From: Verrucomicrobiia bacterium
Lineage (GTDB): Bacteria; Verrucomicrobiota; Verrucomicrobiia; Verrucomicrobiales; Akkermansiaceae
DNA length: 64,000 nucleotides
Assembly (NCBI GenBank): GCA_030430455.1
Contig: JAUIJB010000010.1
Coordinates: 1-64,000, forward strand
Reading direction: 5' to 3'
The notes under the pieces: generated by a model
The model's database searches: none
Told to the model about the DNA's origin: nothing
Seen by the model: only the letters and a program-made list of their open reading frames with translations
Program-made: the position numbers and the translations under genes
Part shown: one piece after another, positions 54,034 through 63,435 of the stretch
How the letters are laid out: the number at the start of each line of letters is the position of its first letter
Numbering within the stretch: the first letter of the stretch is position 1

Positions 54034-56757
54034 TCAACCCGTCGTGCGCAGGCCGGAGCTGATGGCGTTGATCGACAGCAGCAGCTTGGGGAACATGGCG
54101 TCGGCGTCGACCGTCCTGCCGGCGGCCACCAGGTGGCGCCAGTCGCGCAGCAGGTGGATCTGCTGGCGGTGCAGCACCCGCAGCGGCGCCTCGCGGATCC
54201 CGAGGGTCTTGGCCATGCGCGGACGGCGCTTCGGCATGTCGCCGTCGAGCAGCTCGGCGAGCAGGTCGCGGGTCAGGTGGAACTCGGTGACGATTCGCGA
54301 CATGAAGCGCTCGCGCAGGTCGTCGTCGCCGACCAGCCGGGCGTAGTCGCGCATCAGGTCGAGGTTGGCGGAGGCCAGGTTGGTCTCGACGTTGGTCAGG
54401 ACGTACTGCAGGAAGGTCGACCCCGCGGTCGCCTGCTTGAGCTCGTCGAAGCGCCCGGTCTCGCGCTTGAAGTGGTCGAGGGCGGAGCCGACGCCATACC
54501 AGCCGGGCAGGTAGAAGCGCGCCTGGGTCCACGAGAAGACCCACGGGATCGCCCGCAGGTCGGAGATCGAGTGGCCCTTCTTGCCGCTGCGGCGCGCCGG
54601 GCGCGAGCCGATGCGCGAGTTCTCGAGGGCATCGATCGGGGTGACCTCGCGGTAGAACTCGATGAAGCCCTCGCTCTTGAGCAGGCCCTGGTAGGCCTGC
54701 TGGCTGGCGCGCGAGAGCTCCGGCATGAGGGACTCGATCGGGTCCGTTCCGGTCGCCGCCATGCGGTGCTTGGCGGTGGTGGTGGCGGCGCCGGCGAGGA
54801 GCAGCTCGAGGTTGTAGGTGGCGTTGGCGAGGTTGGCGTACTTCTGGGCGATCGTCTCGCCCTGCTCGGTCATGCGGAAACCGCCGGTCATCGAGCCGTG
54901 CGGCAGCGAGGCCATGAACCAGTGGGTCGGCCCGGCCCCGCGCGAGATGGTCCCGCCGCGGCCGTGGAAGAAGCGCAAGCGGATGCCGCGCTCGCTGGCG
55001 ACGGCGGTGAGGTTCTCCTGGGCCTCGTGGAGGGCCCACTGGGCGGAGAGGATCCCGCAGTCCTTGTTGGAGTCCGAGTAGCCCAGCATGACCTGCTGGC
55101 CGCCGGCGCCGCGGCGCCTGACCATCGGGTGGTCGAGGAAGTCGGCGAGGATGCCGGGCGCGCGCTCGAGGTCGTCCATGGTCTCGAACAGCGGCACGAC
55201 CTCCAGCGGACAGGTCGGCCCGTCGGGGGTGGGCGCCATCAGGCCGGCCTCGCGCGCCAGCAGGAAGACGCCGAGCAGGTCGGAAAGCTGGCGGGTCATC
55301 GAGACGATCAGCGCACCGAGCCCGGCGTCGCCGCGGGACTCGATCTCGTTGGCGAGGACCCGGTAGCAGTCGAGCACCAGGGCGGCCTGCTCGCCGGCAT
55401 CGGCCCGGTCGTGGAGGAAGGGTCGCGGCGAGGCGAGTTCCGCGTTGAGGAAGGCGAGGCGCTTGTCCTCCGGCCAGTCCGGGTAGCCGGCGCCGTCCTC
55501 GACCCCGGCCGCCTCGAGCAACTGGCCGATCGCCTTGTCGTGGAACTCGGAGTTCTGGCGCACGTCGAGGGTGGCCAGGTGGAAGCCGAAGGTGTGCAGG
55601 CGCTCGCGGATCGGGCGCAGGTACTGTTCCTCGATGAGCGTGCAGCCGGCGTCGCGGATGCTGCCGGAAAGCAGCTCGAGGTCCTCCATCAGGCGCTCCG
55701 GCGAGGGGTAGCCGTCGCCGCCCTCGACCTGCTTCTTCACCCGTGCCGCCATCAGCGAGACCAGGTGGCGCCAGGGCTCCTCGTGGAAGCGGTCGTGGAG
55801 CTCGACGATCAGCGGTTCGTCGTCGATCAGGAAGGCGATCTCGTCGATCCGTGTCTCCAGCGCGTCGGGCACCGGGTTGTGATGGCGCGACAGGGTCAGC
55901 TTGGTGGCCAGCTCGGTGAGCTCGCGGTGGATCAGCTGGAGCGCGGCGGTGCGCAGGTGGGCGAGGGTCTTGCCGGTCACCTCGGGGGTGACCAGCGGGT
56001 GGCCGTCGCGGTCGCCGCCGATCCAGGTGCCGAAGCTCAGCCGCGGGACGTGGCCGGCGCCGCGCAGCTTGTCGAGCGGGTAGCCGGCATTGCGCCAGGC
56101 CTCGGTGAAGTGCAGGTCGAGCCGGTCGAGCGCGTTCGGGAATAGGTCGCGGAGGTAGTGGATCGCGTCGCGCAGCTCGCGGAACAGGTCGGGCCGGACG
56201 AGGTGGATCTCGCCGGTGCGCCAGAGGGTCTCGAGCGAGGTGACGATGCGCTCGCGGATCCGCCGCCGCTCGCGCTCGGTGTACTTCGGGTACTCGCTGC
56301 GGACCAGCTGGTCGTAGAGGTCGCGGTGGCGCTCGCGCACCGAGCCGCGCTTGGCCTCGGTCGGGTGGGCGGTGAGCACTGGCTGGATGTCGACCGCCTC
56401 GAGCACCTCGAGGATCTCGTCGGGTCCCAGCCCGAGCTCGCCCATCTCGCGCAGCGCCCGCGGCCACAAGCCGCGGATCGAGTCGGCGCCGAGCGCCTTC
56501 TCTCGCTCGCGCCGGATCGCCGCGGCGACGCGTTCCTCGACCATGTTGAGGAGCTGGAAGCCGATCGAGTAGAGCTGCTGGGTCCCCTCGGGCGCCTCCG
56601 CGTCGGGGGTCTCGCCGGACCACGGCAGGTAGGGCAGCAGGTCGGTCTCACCGAGGCTGCGCAGGGCGTCGCCGAGGCAGCCGATCAGGAAATCGAGCGA
56701 CTCGTCGATGAGTTCGAAGCCCTCGAGGCGAAGCTGGTCACGGGTGGGGGTGGTCAT
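54034..56757 (-). CDS. ppc: Phosphoenolpyruvate carboxylase
   Basis: Fixes bicarbonate onto phosphoenolpyruvate to form oxaloacetate, replenishing the TCA cycle. The 907-aa product is full length. Visible are TAHPTEAKRGSVRERH (H131 region), GYSDSNKDCG, FFHGRGGTISRGAGPTH and the C-terminal SGLRTTG. The long coding sequence ends 18 bp before coaB. It is divergent from panD with 129 bp between the starts. Confidence 0.97.
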   Translation of the reverse strand: MTTPTRDQLRLEGFELIDESLDFLIGCLGDALRSLGETDLLPYLPWSGETPDAEAPEGTQQLYSIGFQLLNMVEERVAAAIRREREKALGADSIRGLWPRALREMGELGLGPDEILEVLEAVDIQPVLTAHPTEAKRGSVRERHRDLYDQLVRSEYPKYTERERRRIRERIVTSLETLWRTGEIHLVRPDLFRELRDAIHYLRDLFPNALDRLDLHFTEAWRNAGYPLDKLRGAGHVPRLSFGTWIGGDRDGHPLVTPEVTGKTLAHLRTAALQLIHRELTELATKLTLSRHHNPVPDALETRIDEIAFLIDDEPLIVELHDRFHEEPWRHLVSLMAARVKKQVEGGDGYPSPERLMEDLELLSGSIRDAGCTLIEEQYLRPIRERLHTFGFHLATLDVRQNSEFHDKAIGQLLEAAGVEDGAGYPDWPEDKRLAFLNAELASPRPFLHDRADAGEQAALVLDCYRVLANEIESRGDAGLGALIVSMTRQLSDLLGVFLLAREAGLMAPTPDGPTCPLEVVPLFETMDDLERAPGILADFLDHPMVRRRGAGGQQVMLGYSDSNKDCGILSAQWALHEAQENLTAVASERGIRLRFFHGRGGTISRGAGPTHWFMASLPHGSMTGGFRMTEQGETIAQKYANLANATYNLELLLAGAATTTAKHRMAATGTDPIESLMPELSRASQQAYQGLLKSEGFIEFYREVTPIDALENSRIGSRPARRSGKKGHSISDLRAIPWVFSWTQARFYLPGWYGVGSALDHFKRETGRFDELKQATAGSTFLQYVLTNVETNLASANLDLMRDYARLVGDDDLRERFMSRIVTEFHLTRDLLAELLDGDMPKRRPRMAKTLGIREAPLRVLHRQQIHLLRDWRHLVAAGRTVDADAMFPKLLLSINAISSGLRTTG

Positions 56758-56886
56758 GGTCGGGCTCCAGTGAAGCAGCCGCGGTGCCGGGCGGGAACCG
56801 CGAATTCGGCGAAGCGGGCCGCCACGGGGTCGCCGGCCGGCTTCCCGCTTGACCGCGGTGGGTCCGGCCGGCTACGTCCGCCGCCC

Positions 56887-57234
56887 ATGCTGCAGCACTT
56901 CCTCAAGTCGAAGCTCCACCGGGCGATGGTCACCCATTCCGACGTCGAATACGAGGGGAGCATCGAGATCCCGACCGACCTGATGGAGGCGGTCGGCCTG
57001 GGCGAGGGCGAGAAGGTGCTGGTGGCCTCGATCACCAGCGGAAACCGCCTCGAGACCTACGTCCAGCCGGGCAAGCCGGGGACCGGCCACATCGTGGTCA
57101 ATGGCGGCGCCGCCCACCGGATCAAGCAGGGCGAGCGGGTCGCGATCATGGCCTTCGGCCTCAGCGAGACGCCGGTGAAGGCCCGCAAGCTGGTGCTCGA
57201 CGAGCGGAACGGGATCGTCCGCGCCGGTCGCTGA
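56887..57234 (+). CDS. panD: Aspartate 1-decarboxylase proenzyme PanD
   Basis: Makes beta-alanine from aspartate for pantothenate, and thus coenzyme A. The 115-aa proenzyme self-cleaves at a Gly-Ser bond; here it is YEGS-IEI (G24-S25), giving the pyruvoyl group. KSKLHRAMVT, VNGGAAHRIKQGERV and the C-terminal end are family-like. The presence of coaB on the other side of ppc makes a loose CoA-related neighbourhood. Start ATG 56887. Confidence 0.95.
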   Translation: MLQHFLKSKLHRAMVTHSDVEYEGSIEIPTDLMEAVGLGEGEKVLVASITSGNRLETYVQPGKPGTGHIVVNGGAAHRIKQGERVAIMAFGLSETPVKARKLVLDERNGIVRAGR

Positions 57235-57322
57235 GAGCCCGGGAATAGCCCGATTTCGGCCGATTTTCCGCCCCAAAACCCGTCTTTACAAGGGGCGGGT
57301 GCTCTGACAGGTTCCCGCCCCC

Positions 57323-57907
57323 ATGACTCTCGCCGCCACCGACTGGCTCTCCATCAGCATCAACCTCTTGCTGATCCTCTTCACCCTGGTCTGCCTGCTG
57401 ATGAGCCTGCTCATCATGATGCAGCGGCCCAAGCAGGAAGGCCTCGGCGCCGCCTTCGGCTCCGGCATGACCGACCAGATGTTCGGCGCCCGCACCACCA
57501 ACGTGCTGCAGAAGGGCACGGTCTACCTCGCCACCCTCTTCTTCGTGCTCACCCTGGCGCTGGCGATCCTCATCGCCCGCCAGAACGACAACCAGGCCTC
57601 GCTGGTGAAGGACGAGCCGGAAGCGATCGAGGAACCCGCGGCCATCGCGCCGGTCGACGCGCCGGACCTGCCGGTGACCGGGGAAGCCGGCGATTCCGAC
57701 ACGGCGGTGGTCGATGAGGCCCCGGCTGCGGAGGAAACGCCCGCCGGCGAGGATGCCGCAGCGGCAACCGACGAGCCGACGGACACCGACGTCGACGCCG
57801 ACGAGGCCTCGGACGAGCCCGCTGCCGATGCGGTCGATGCTGCCGAGGGTTCCGCGGACGAGGCGACGGACACCGCCGGCGAGGGTTCCGAGGCGCCGCA
57901 GCGCTGA
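57323..57907 (+). CDS. secG: Preprotein translocase subunit SecG with acidic C-terminal extension
   Basis: SecG assists the SecYEG channel. Residues 1-90 have the two membrane helices (about 8-34 and 63-86) and the loop QRPKQEGLGAAFGSGM typical of SecG. Residues 95-194 are an unusual tail, rich in Glu, Asp, Ala and Thr with almost no hydrophobic runs, which roughly doubles the usual 75-110-aa length. It is a single gene with no sec partners nearby. Confidence 0.92.
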   Translation: MTLAATDWLSISINLLLILFTLVCLLMSLLIMMQRPKQEGLGAAFGSGMTDQMFGARTTNVLQKGTVYLATLFFVLTLALAILIARQNDNQASLVKDEPEAIEEPAAIAPVDAPDLPVTGEAGDSDTAVVDEAPAAEETPAGEDAAAATDEPTDTDVDADEASDEPAADAVDAAEGSADEATDTAGEGSEAPQR

Positions 57908-57995
57908 TCCGCCGGATCGGAGCTCCGCGGTCGACATCGCGCGGGTCCCGGGGCGAGGGTCCCGACAGCGGGATCGCACGGATCCCCGAGGTCCC

Positions 57996-59150
57996 ATGAA
58001 TCGCCCCGTCGAAGAACTTCCCGTCTGGGCCCGTCCCGAGTCGTTCCCGCCGGCGCAGCCCGGCTGGGGCTGGGTCGACCGCAAGGGGCGCCGCCGTGCC
58101 TGCGGCAGCCTGGAGGAACTCTCCGCGGCGATCGTCGAGGATGCGGGGGCGCGGGCCGACCTGGTGTGGACGCCGGCATCCGGCCACCTGGTGCTGCCCG
58201 AGGAGATCCCCGAGCTGCGCCCGGCGCTGCGCGAGGCGCGGATCCGCTGGGCGGAGTGGGAGATCAGCGAGGGCCGGCGGCAGATGCTGCTGTTCGGTGG
58301 CATCGTCGTGGTCGCCAGCGTGCTGCGCGCCTTCCGGGCCAACGTGATTTCCGAGTTCGGCATCGGCCTGGCCTTCCTGCTGATGCTGGTCCTCGGCGTG
58401 ATCCCCTGGTACCAGGGTGCCAAGCGGCTGCGCCGGGCGAAGTCCCCCGACCCCGAGCCCGATGTCGAGGGCCTGCGCTTCGAGACCTGGCTGATGTTCC
58501 AGAAGGCACCGCTGACCCGGGCGCTGGTGGGGGTGATGGTGGCGATCGGCATCCTGCAGGTGGTCACGCCGGGCTCCTCCGTCGAGCAGGCGGCGCTGAC
58601 CAAGGTCAACGGCCGTCCCGAGGACTGGTGGCGCCTGTTCACCGCCCCCTTCCTGCACGGCCACCCGCTCCACCTCCTCTTCAACGTCGCCGCCCTCGCC
58701 TACCTCGGCCGGCGGGTCGAGGTCTTCGCGCGCTGGCCGCACCTCGCCACCGTCTTCCTGCTCTCGGCCTGGGTCGGCGGCGAGGCCTCGGCCAAGTTCG
58801 TTCCGGTCCCCTCACTGGGCGCCTCGGGCGGCCTGCTTGGCCTGCTCGGCTTCCTGCTGGTCTTCGAGTGGATGCACCCGCAGCTGGTGCCGCAGAGCTC
58901 GCGCCGGCGGCTGATCGCCGGCCTCGTCCTGACGGCTGCCATCGGCCTGGCGGGCTTCCGACTGATCGACAACGCCGCCCACGGCGGCGGCGTGCTGGCG
59001 GGCATGATCTACGCCCTCGTCGTCTTCCCGAGGTCGGCCTCGATGCACCGCCCGCGGGAGACCGAGGTCGACCGCTTGGTCGGCGGCGCGGCGCTCGGGG
59101 CACTCGCCGCCGCGGCGGTGTGGACCTGCATCAAGCTGGTCGCCGGCTAG
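57996..59150 (+). CDS. Rhomboid-family intramembrane serine protease
   Basis: A 384-aa protein. Residues 1-95 are a soluble domain with no recognised fold; about residue 100 a membrane domain begins. The rhomboid core shows FLHGHPLHLLFNVAAL, GASGGLLGLLG with the catalytic S277, and NAAHGGGVLAG with the catalytic H329. WWRLFTAPFLHG precedes it. Rhomboids cleave membrane proteins within the bilayer; the substrate is unknown. ATG 57996 is chosen because upstream in-frame sequence overlaps secG in another frame. It follows secG by 88 bp. Confidence 0.9.
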   Translation: MNRPVEELPVWARPESFPPAQPGWGWVDRKGRRRACGSLEELSAAIVEDAGARADLVWTPASGHLVLPEEIPELRPALREARIRWAEWEISEGRRQMLLFGGIVVVASVLRAFRANVISEFGIGLAFLLMLVLGVIPWYQGAKRLRRAKSPDPEPDVEGLRFETWLMFQKAPLTRALVGVMVAIGILQVVTPGSSVEQAALTKVNGRPEDWWRLFTAPFLHGHPLHLLFNVAALAYLGRRVEVFARWPHLATVFLLSAWVGGEASAKFVPVPSLGASGGLLGLLGFLLVFEWMHPQLVPQSSRRRLIAGLVLTAAIGLAGFRLIDNAAHGGGVLAGMIYALVVFPRSASMHRPRETEVDRLVGGAALGALAAAAVWTCIKLVAG

Positions 59151-59348
59151 GGCGCCGGCCGACTCATACCGTGTCAGTGAAACAACCTGACTCGATGGGG
59201 TTCGAAGTCGGGAAACCGCAGATGACGCATATGGACGCAGACCTTGGGAACTGATCCGCGAACCGGAGCGAAGCGGAAATGGCCCATCGGCAAGATTTGC
59301 GGGAGCCCATCGCGACCCAAGGCGTCAGGTCGTTTTCCGGAATCGAAA

Positions 59349-61724
59349 TCACTCGCCCGGCGTCCAGGCCGGGTAGCTCGCGTCGAGCTGGGCCTGGTAC
59401 TTCGCGGCGTCCTGCGGCTTGCCCGCCTTGTTCAGCGCGGTGACGAGCTTGTGCAGGGCGAGCGGCTTCACCACCTGGTCGTCGTCGTCCATCAGCTCGA
59501 CCGGCAGGATGTAGGAGCGCACGGCTTCGTCGGCCCGGCCCTGCTGCATCTGCAGGTCGCCGCGGAGCATGTGGAGGCCGGCGGCCACGCGTCCCTGGGG
59601 CCGCAGCTCGAGGCCCTCGTCGACCTCCTTCATCGCCTCGTCGAAGCGCTCCAGGTCAAACAACGCGCGACCGCGGTCGAGCTTGCCGTCGGCCTGCCAC
59701 GCCGGGTCGAGTTCCTCGGCCAGGGCGTGGTCGAGGGCCGTCAGGGCGCCCTCCGGGTCGCCGGCCTCGATCCGCGACTTGCCGAGGAAGCGCCACACGT
59801 CGCGCGGCGAGAGCTGCGGGTTGGCGCTGTCGGCGATGAGGTTGTAGTAGCGCGCGGCGCGGCTGAAGTCGTCGCCGTTGAAGGCCTGGTCGGCGGCCCA
59901 GCGGATCAGCTGGTCCGGAAGGTCGGGGTGGTAGCCGCCGCTGATCGCGAGGTCGAGCTCGCCGAAGACCTCGCCGGGCTTCTGGTCGGCGTAGTGGACG
60001 AGGCAAAGCAGCAGCCCGGCGTGCTTGCCGTAGAGCTTCCCGTCGAGGTCGCGTGCCTTGACCAGGTGGGGAACCGCCTCGGTGCCCCGCTCGGTCTTGA
60101 CCATTCCCCAGCCGGCCCAGTAGCTCGCCTTGGCCAGCGAGCCGCGGCTCGCCGAGGGGACCTTCTCGAGGAACATCAGGTAGCGCTGGACCATCGCGTC
60201 GAGGTCGTTGCGCTGCTTGGCGATGTGGGCGCCCTCGAGGTAGGCCAGCGCCAGCAGCTCGGGGTCCGTGCTGGTGGCGATCAGCTTGTCGAAGTCGGCC
60301 ATCGCGGGGCCGGTCTGGCCGGTCTCGCCGTAGGCCCGGCCGCGGGTGGCCAGGGCGATCGGCACCCGCTCGTCATCGGGAAAGGTGTTGATGAACTCGC
60401 TCAGAGAGTCGATCGCCGAGGCCGGGTCGCCGGCATCGGCGAGGCAGCGGCCGCGCTGGTAGAGCAGGCCGCGCTGGTTCTTCTTGGAGAGCCGCCCGGT
60501 GTCGATGTCGCGGTAGATCTCCGCCGCCTCGGGGTACTTCTTCTCGGCGTAGAGCGTCTCCGCCTTCATCAGCCGGGCGGTGTGGACCTTGGGGTCGCGG
60601 GGGTACTTCTTGCCGTAGAGCTCGAGGAAGCCGTTGATCTGGTCGAGCAGGTAGCGTCCCTCGATGCGGTAGAAGCACAGCAGGCGGTAGTAGGCGGCGT
60701 CGAAGGCGTAGCGCCCGTCGGCCAGCACCATGCGCTCGATCTCGCGGAACAGCGGCAGCGCGTCGGCGTTGCGGTTGAGCATCATGAAGGAGCGCGCCGC
60801 GACCATCAGCCGCCGGGCCTCGCGCTCGCCCTCGCTGCGCTCGCTGCTGCGGGCGAAGATGTTCACCACGTCGCGGTAGCGGCCCTCCTCGTAGCGGCTG
60901 GTCATCAGGGTGACCTGGGCGTCGGGCCGGTAGGCTTCCATGCCCGGGGTCCGCATCACGAGGTTGAGGTACTGGTCGCTGGTGTCCGAGTCGCCCAGCT
61001 TGGCCGCGGCGGCGCCGGCCTTGAGGGCGGCCTCGCCACGGGTCTCGACCGAGGCCGACGAGTTCACCACGCGGTCGAGGTACTCGACGGCCTCCTTGAA
61101 GTCGCCCTCCTCGCTGAGCAGCCCGCCGAGCGCGACCATGCCCTTGGCGAGGTAGAGGTTGCCCTGGGGCTCCTCGATCAGCCGGCGGTAGTAGCGGATT
61201 GCCGAGCGGCTGCGCTTCTGCATCTCCATGCTCTTGCCGGCGTAGTAGAGCCCGCGGTGGCGGTCGGTCGGCTTGGTGGCGATGGTGGCGAGCTTGTCGA
61301 AGAGGGTCGCGGCCAGCGCGTAGTTGCGGTTGTTGAAGTGGTCGGCCGCGAGGGTGTAGGCGGCGGCGGCGGCGTACTTGCCGCGGCCGAAGCGGTTGAG
61401 CAGCGAGTGGAAGCAGCGCTTGGCGTCCTCGACCCGGCCGATCGAGTAGTACGACTGGCCGAGGTACCACCACGCCGCCTCGGCATTGGCGTGGTTGGGG
61501 AACTCGTTGAGGTAGCGGTTGAAGATCTCGATCGAGCGGTGGAACAGGTCGAACTGGACCGTGCCGGTCGAGCGCTTCGCCGACTCGTAGGTGTTGCGGC
61601 CGTGCTGGAACCAGTCCTCGCCGGCATTCGCCTGCAGGGCCGGGTCGACCGGCGCCGCGCGGGGCGGCAGCTGGGCGAGGGCGCCCGCCGTGGCGGCGAG
61701 GAACAGGATGGCGAGGCGGCGCAT
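59349..61724 (-). CDS. Exported TPR-repeat protein, third gene of the exbB-exbD operon
   Basis: A 791-aa protein with a signal peptide (MRRLAILFLAATAGALAQ) and many TPR units along its length (for example AEAAWWYLGQSYYSIGRVEDAKRCFHSLL near 70-100 and NAAYYRLLCFYRIEGRY-type segments later), so periplasmic or outer-membrane linked. No enzymatic motif. It lies 171 bp downstream of exbD on the same strand. In this arrangement a TPR protein takes the place where TonB or a Pal-type partner might be expected. Confidence 0.85.
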   Translation of the reverse strand: MRRLAILFLAATAGALAQLPPRAAPVDPALQANAGEDWFQHGRNTYESAKRSTGTVQFDLFHRSIEIFNRYLNEFPNHANAEAAWWYLGQSYYSIGRVEDAKRCFHSLLNRFGRGKYAAAAAYTLAADHFNNRNYALAATLFDKLATIATKPTDRHRGLYYAGKSMEMQKRSRSAIRYYRRLIEEPQGNLYLAKGMVALGGLLSEEGDFKEAVEYLDRVVNSSASVETRGEAALKAGAAAAKLGDSDTSDQYLNLVMRTPGMEAYRPDAQVTLMTSRYEEGRYRDVVNIFARSSERSEGEREARRLMVAARSFMMLNRNADALPLFREIERMVLADGRYAFDAAYYRLLCFYRIEGRYLLDQINGFLELYGKKYPRDPKVHTARLMKAETLYAEKKYPEAAEIYRDIDTGRLSKKNQRGLLYQRGRCLADAGDPASAIDSLSEFINTFPDDERVPIALATRGRAYGETGQTGPAMADFDKLIATSTDPELLALAYLEGAHIAKQRNDLDAMVQRYLMFLEKVPSASRGSLAKASYWAGWGMVKTERGTEAVPHLVKARDLDGKLYGKHAGLLLCLVHYADQKPGEVFGELDLAISGGYHPDLPDQLIRWAADQAFNGDDFSRAARYYNLIADSANPQLSPRDVWRFLGKSRIEAGDPEGALTALDHALAEELDPAWQADGKLDRGRALFDLERFDEAMKEVDEGLELRPQGRVAAGLHMLRGDLQMQQGRADEAVRSYILPVELMDDDDQVVKPLALHKLVTALNKAGKPQDAAKYQAQLDASYPAWTPGE

Positions 61725-61803
61725 GGCGGTGAGGTTCGGGGATCGCGGGCGGTTTGCCAAGCCCGCCGGGGTGGCGGCCCGGCCGGCCCGGCCCGGTCGG
61801 AAC

Positions 61804-61858
61804 GGGGCCGGATAGGGGCCGAATAGGGGCCGGAAAAGGCCGGAAAACCCCCGAAACT
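61804..61858. repeat. 11-bp imperfect tandem repeat between exbD and the TPR gene
   Basis: Five 11-bp units: GGGGCCGGATA, GGGGCCGAATA, GGGGCCGGAAA, AGGCCGGAAAA and CCCCCGAAACT. The 11-bp period is close to one helical turn. It lies 80 bp upstream of the TPR start and 38 bp past the exbD stop. Confidence 0.8.
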
Positions 61859-61895
61859 GGCGGAGTGTCGGGCTTCCGGCCCTCTCGGCCCTTTC

Positions 61896-62315
61896 CTATT
61901 CAGCGACGCGGGGCTGCTGGGTTGCGAAGGAAATGTTCCAGATTCCGGCCTTCTGGCAGGTGTCGATCACCCCGACGATGGTCTGGAACGGGGTGTCGGC
62001 GTCGCCGCGGATCCGCACCGGCTGGTTTTCGTGCTGGCTGGCGATGTTCTCGAGGACCTGGCGCAGCTGCGGACCTGACTTGCTCTGGCCCCAGATGATC
62101 ACGGTGCCGTCGGAGCGGACGTTGAGGATGATCTCGCCCAGCACCCGCTTGGGGTCGGCGCCCTCCTCCTGGGTCGGCACGGCGATGTCGAGGTCCATCT
62201 CGGCGCGCGAGAACTGCCAGGTCACGATGAAGAAGATCAACAGCAGGAAGACCACGTCGATCATCGGCGCCAGCGGGATCGAGGCCGGCGGCGGTTGGCG
62301 GTAGGTGAACTTCAT
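61896..62315 (-). CDS. exbD: ExbD/TolR-family biopolymer transport protein
   Basis: A 139-aa inner-membrane protein with one N-terminal helix containing the conserved aspartate (PLAPMIDVVFLLLIFFIV; D20), and a periplasmic domain (about 45-139). With ExbB it uses the proton gradient to energise the outer membrane. Its ATG overlaps the exbB stop by one base (TGATG), so translation is probably coupled. Confidence 0.94.
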   Translation of the reverse strand: MKFTYRQPPPASIPLAPMIDVVFLLLIFFIVTWQFSRAEMDLDIAVPTQEEGADPKRVLGEIILNVRSDGTVIIWGQSKSGPQLRQVLENIASQHENQPVRIRGDADTPFQTIVGVIDTCQKAGIWNISFATQQPRVAE

Positions 62316-63199
62316 CAGATGCCGTGGAGGTCGGGACGCTGCTCGGCCAGTGGCGAGGCGGTGTAGCCCTCGGTCGGGCCGAGCGGGTCCGGCGGCACGG
62401 GACGCGCCGCCGCGGCGTGCGCCGGGTGCTGGCCCTGCAGGCGGATCTGCGCGTGGAGCATCGCCATCAGGTGGGTGGTGGCGGCCTCGAGCTCGGAGAT
62501 GTACTTCTGCACCCGGCCGCGGAAGATCGAGTAGAATGCCAGCGCGGGAATGCCGATGGCGAGGCCGGTGGCGGTGGTGACCAGCGCCTCGGAGACGCCG
62601 CCGGCGAGCTTCATCTGCTTGACCACCTCGACGTTGCCCGAGGAGATCTCCAGGAAGGACTTGATCATGCCGAGCACCGTGCCGAGCAGGCCGACCATCG
62701 GCGCGATCGAGCCGATGTCGGCCAGGTAGGTGATCCGCGAGCCGAGGATCCCGGCCTGGCGCGAGCCCTCGGACTCGGCGACCTCGCGCACCTCGCTGAA
62801 CGAGACCCGCTCGTTCTTGGTGAGGAACTCGAGGCTCTGCTGGGTGACCCGGGCGATGCACTCGTTGCGGCGGTGGCAGTAGCCAATCAGGCCGACGAAG
62901 TCGCGCTTGCGGATCATCGCCTCGGCGGTGTTCATGAAGCGGTCGCTGACCACCGCGTTGCGGCGGATGGTGAGCAGGAAGAGGAGGATCAGCACCACCG
63001 CCACCAGCGACAGCGCGGCGAGCGGGTACATCATCACCCCGCCGGACTCGATGATGTCCGAGAAGTCGACCTGGAGCAGGCCGCCGGATCCATCGCCCTC
63101 GACGGCCTGATCGGCCTGACCGGTTTCCGGATCCGCGGCACGGGCGGCCGCCGGAAGCATCAGGGCGAGGGCCGCCGCGGGAAGGGAACGCCAAATCAT
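62315..63199 (-). CDS. exbB: ExbB/TolQ/MotA-family protein with signal peptide
   Basis: A 294-aa protein with a cleavable signal peptide (about 1-22, ARA-ADPE), a first membrane helix (about 53-77), a cytoplasmic loop, and two further helices at about 165-190 and 215-240. SIAPMVGLLGTVLGMI and GVSEALVTTATGLAIGIPALAFY are the family core. It forms the proton-driven motor with ExbD. It heads the operon, divergent from uvrC with 236 bp between. Confidence 0.93.
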   Translation of the reverse strand: MIWRSLPAAALALMLPAAARAADPETGQADQAVEGDGSGGLLQVDFSDIIESGGVMMYPLAALSLVAVVLILLFLLTIRRNAVVSDRFMNTAEAMIRKRDFVGLIGYCHRRNECIARVTQQSLEFLTKNERVSFSEVREVAESEGSRQAGILGSRITYLADIGSIAPMVGLLGTVLGMIKSFLEISSGNVEVVKQMKLAGGVSEALVTTATGLAIGIPALAFYSIFRGRVQKYISELEAATTHLMAMLHAQIRLQGQHPAHAAAARPVPPDPLGPTEGYTASPLAEQRPDLHGI

Positions 63200-63353
63200 G
63201 GTGCCCGGGAAGTCTAGGGCCACTCCGGGACCTCCGCAAGGCTCCGGCTGGGGCGGGAACGGGGGCTTATTGGAGGGCTGGTACCGCTCCGCGAGGGCCC
63301 GTCCCAAGGGGGCGGCGCCGGCCCCGGGGGACGCCGACCGCGCGCCCGTGCCT

Positions 63354-63401
63354 GGATTCGGCAGTGGATTCGGGGGTCGATTCCGGAGTGGATTCGGGTT
63401 T
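63354..63401. repeat. 12-bp imperfect tandem repeat between exbB and uvrC
   Basis: Four 12-bp units: GGATTCGGCAGT, GGATTCGGGGGT, CGATTCCGGAGT and GGATTCGGGTTT. It lies in the divergent promoter region, ending 34 bp before the uvrC start. Confidence 0.8.
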
Positions 63402-63435
63402 GCGCCGCGGCCCGCACCGCCTTCCATTGGGGCAG

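Noticed and set aside
53788-56145. 785-codon plus-strand frame opposite ppc
   Set aside because: ppc is strongly recognised on the minus strand; the plus-strand product is an Arg/Gly/Val/Ala-rich shadow.
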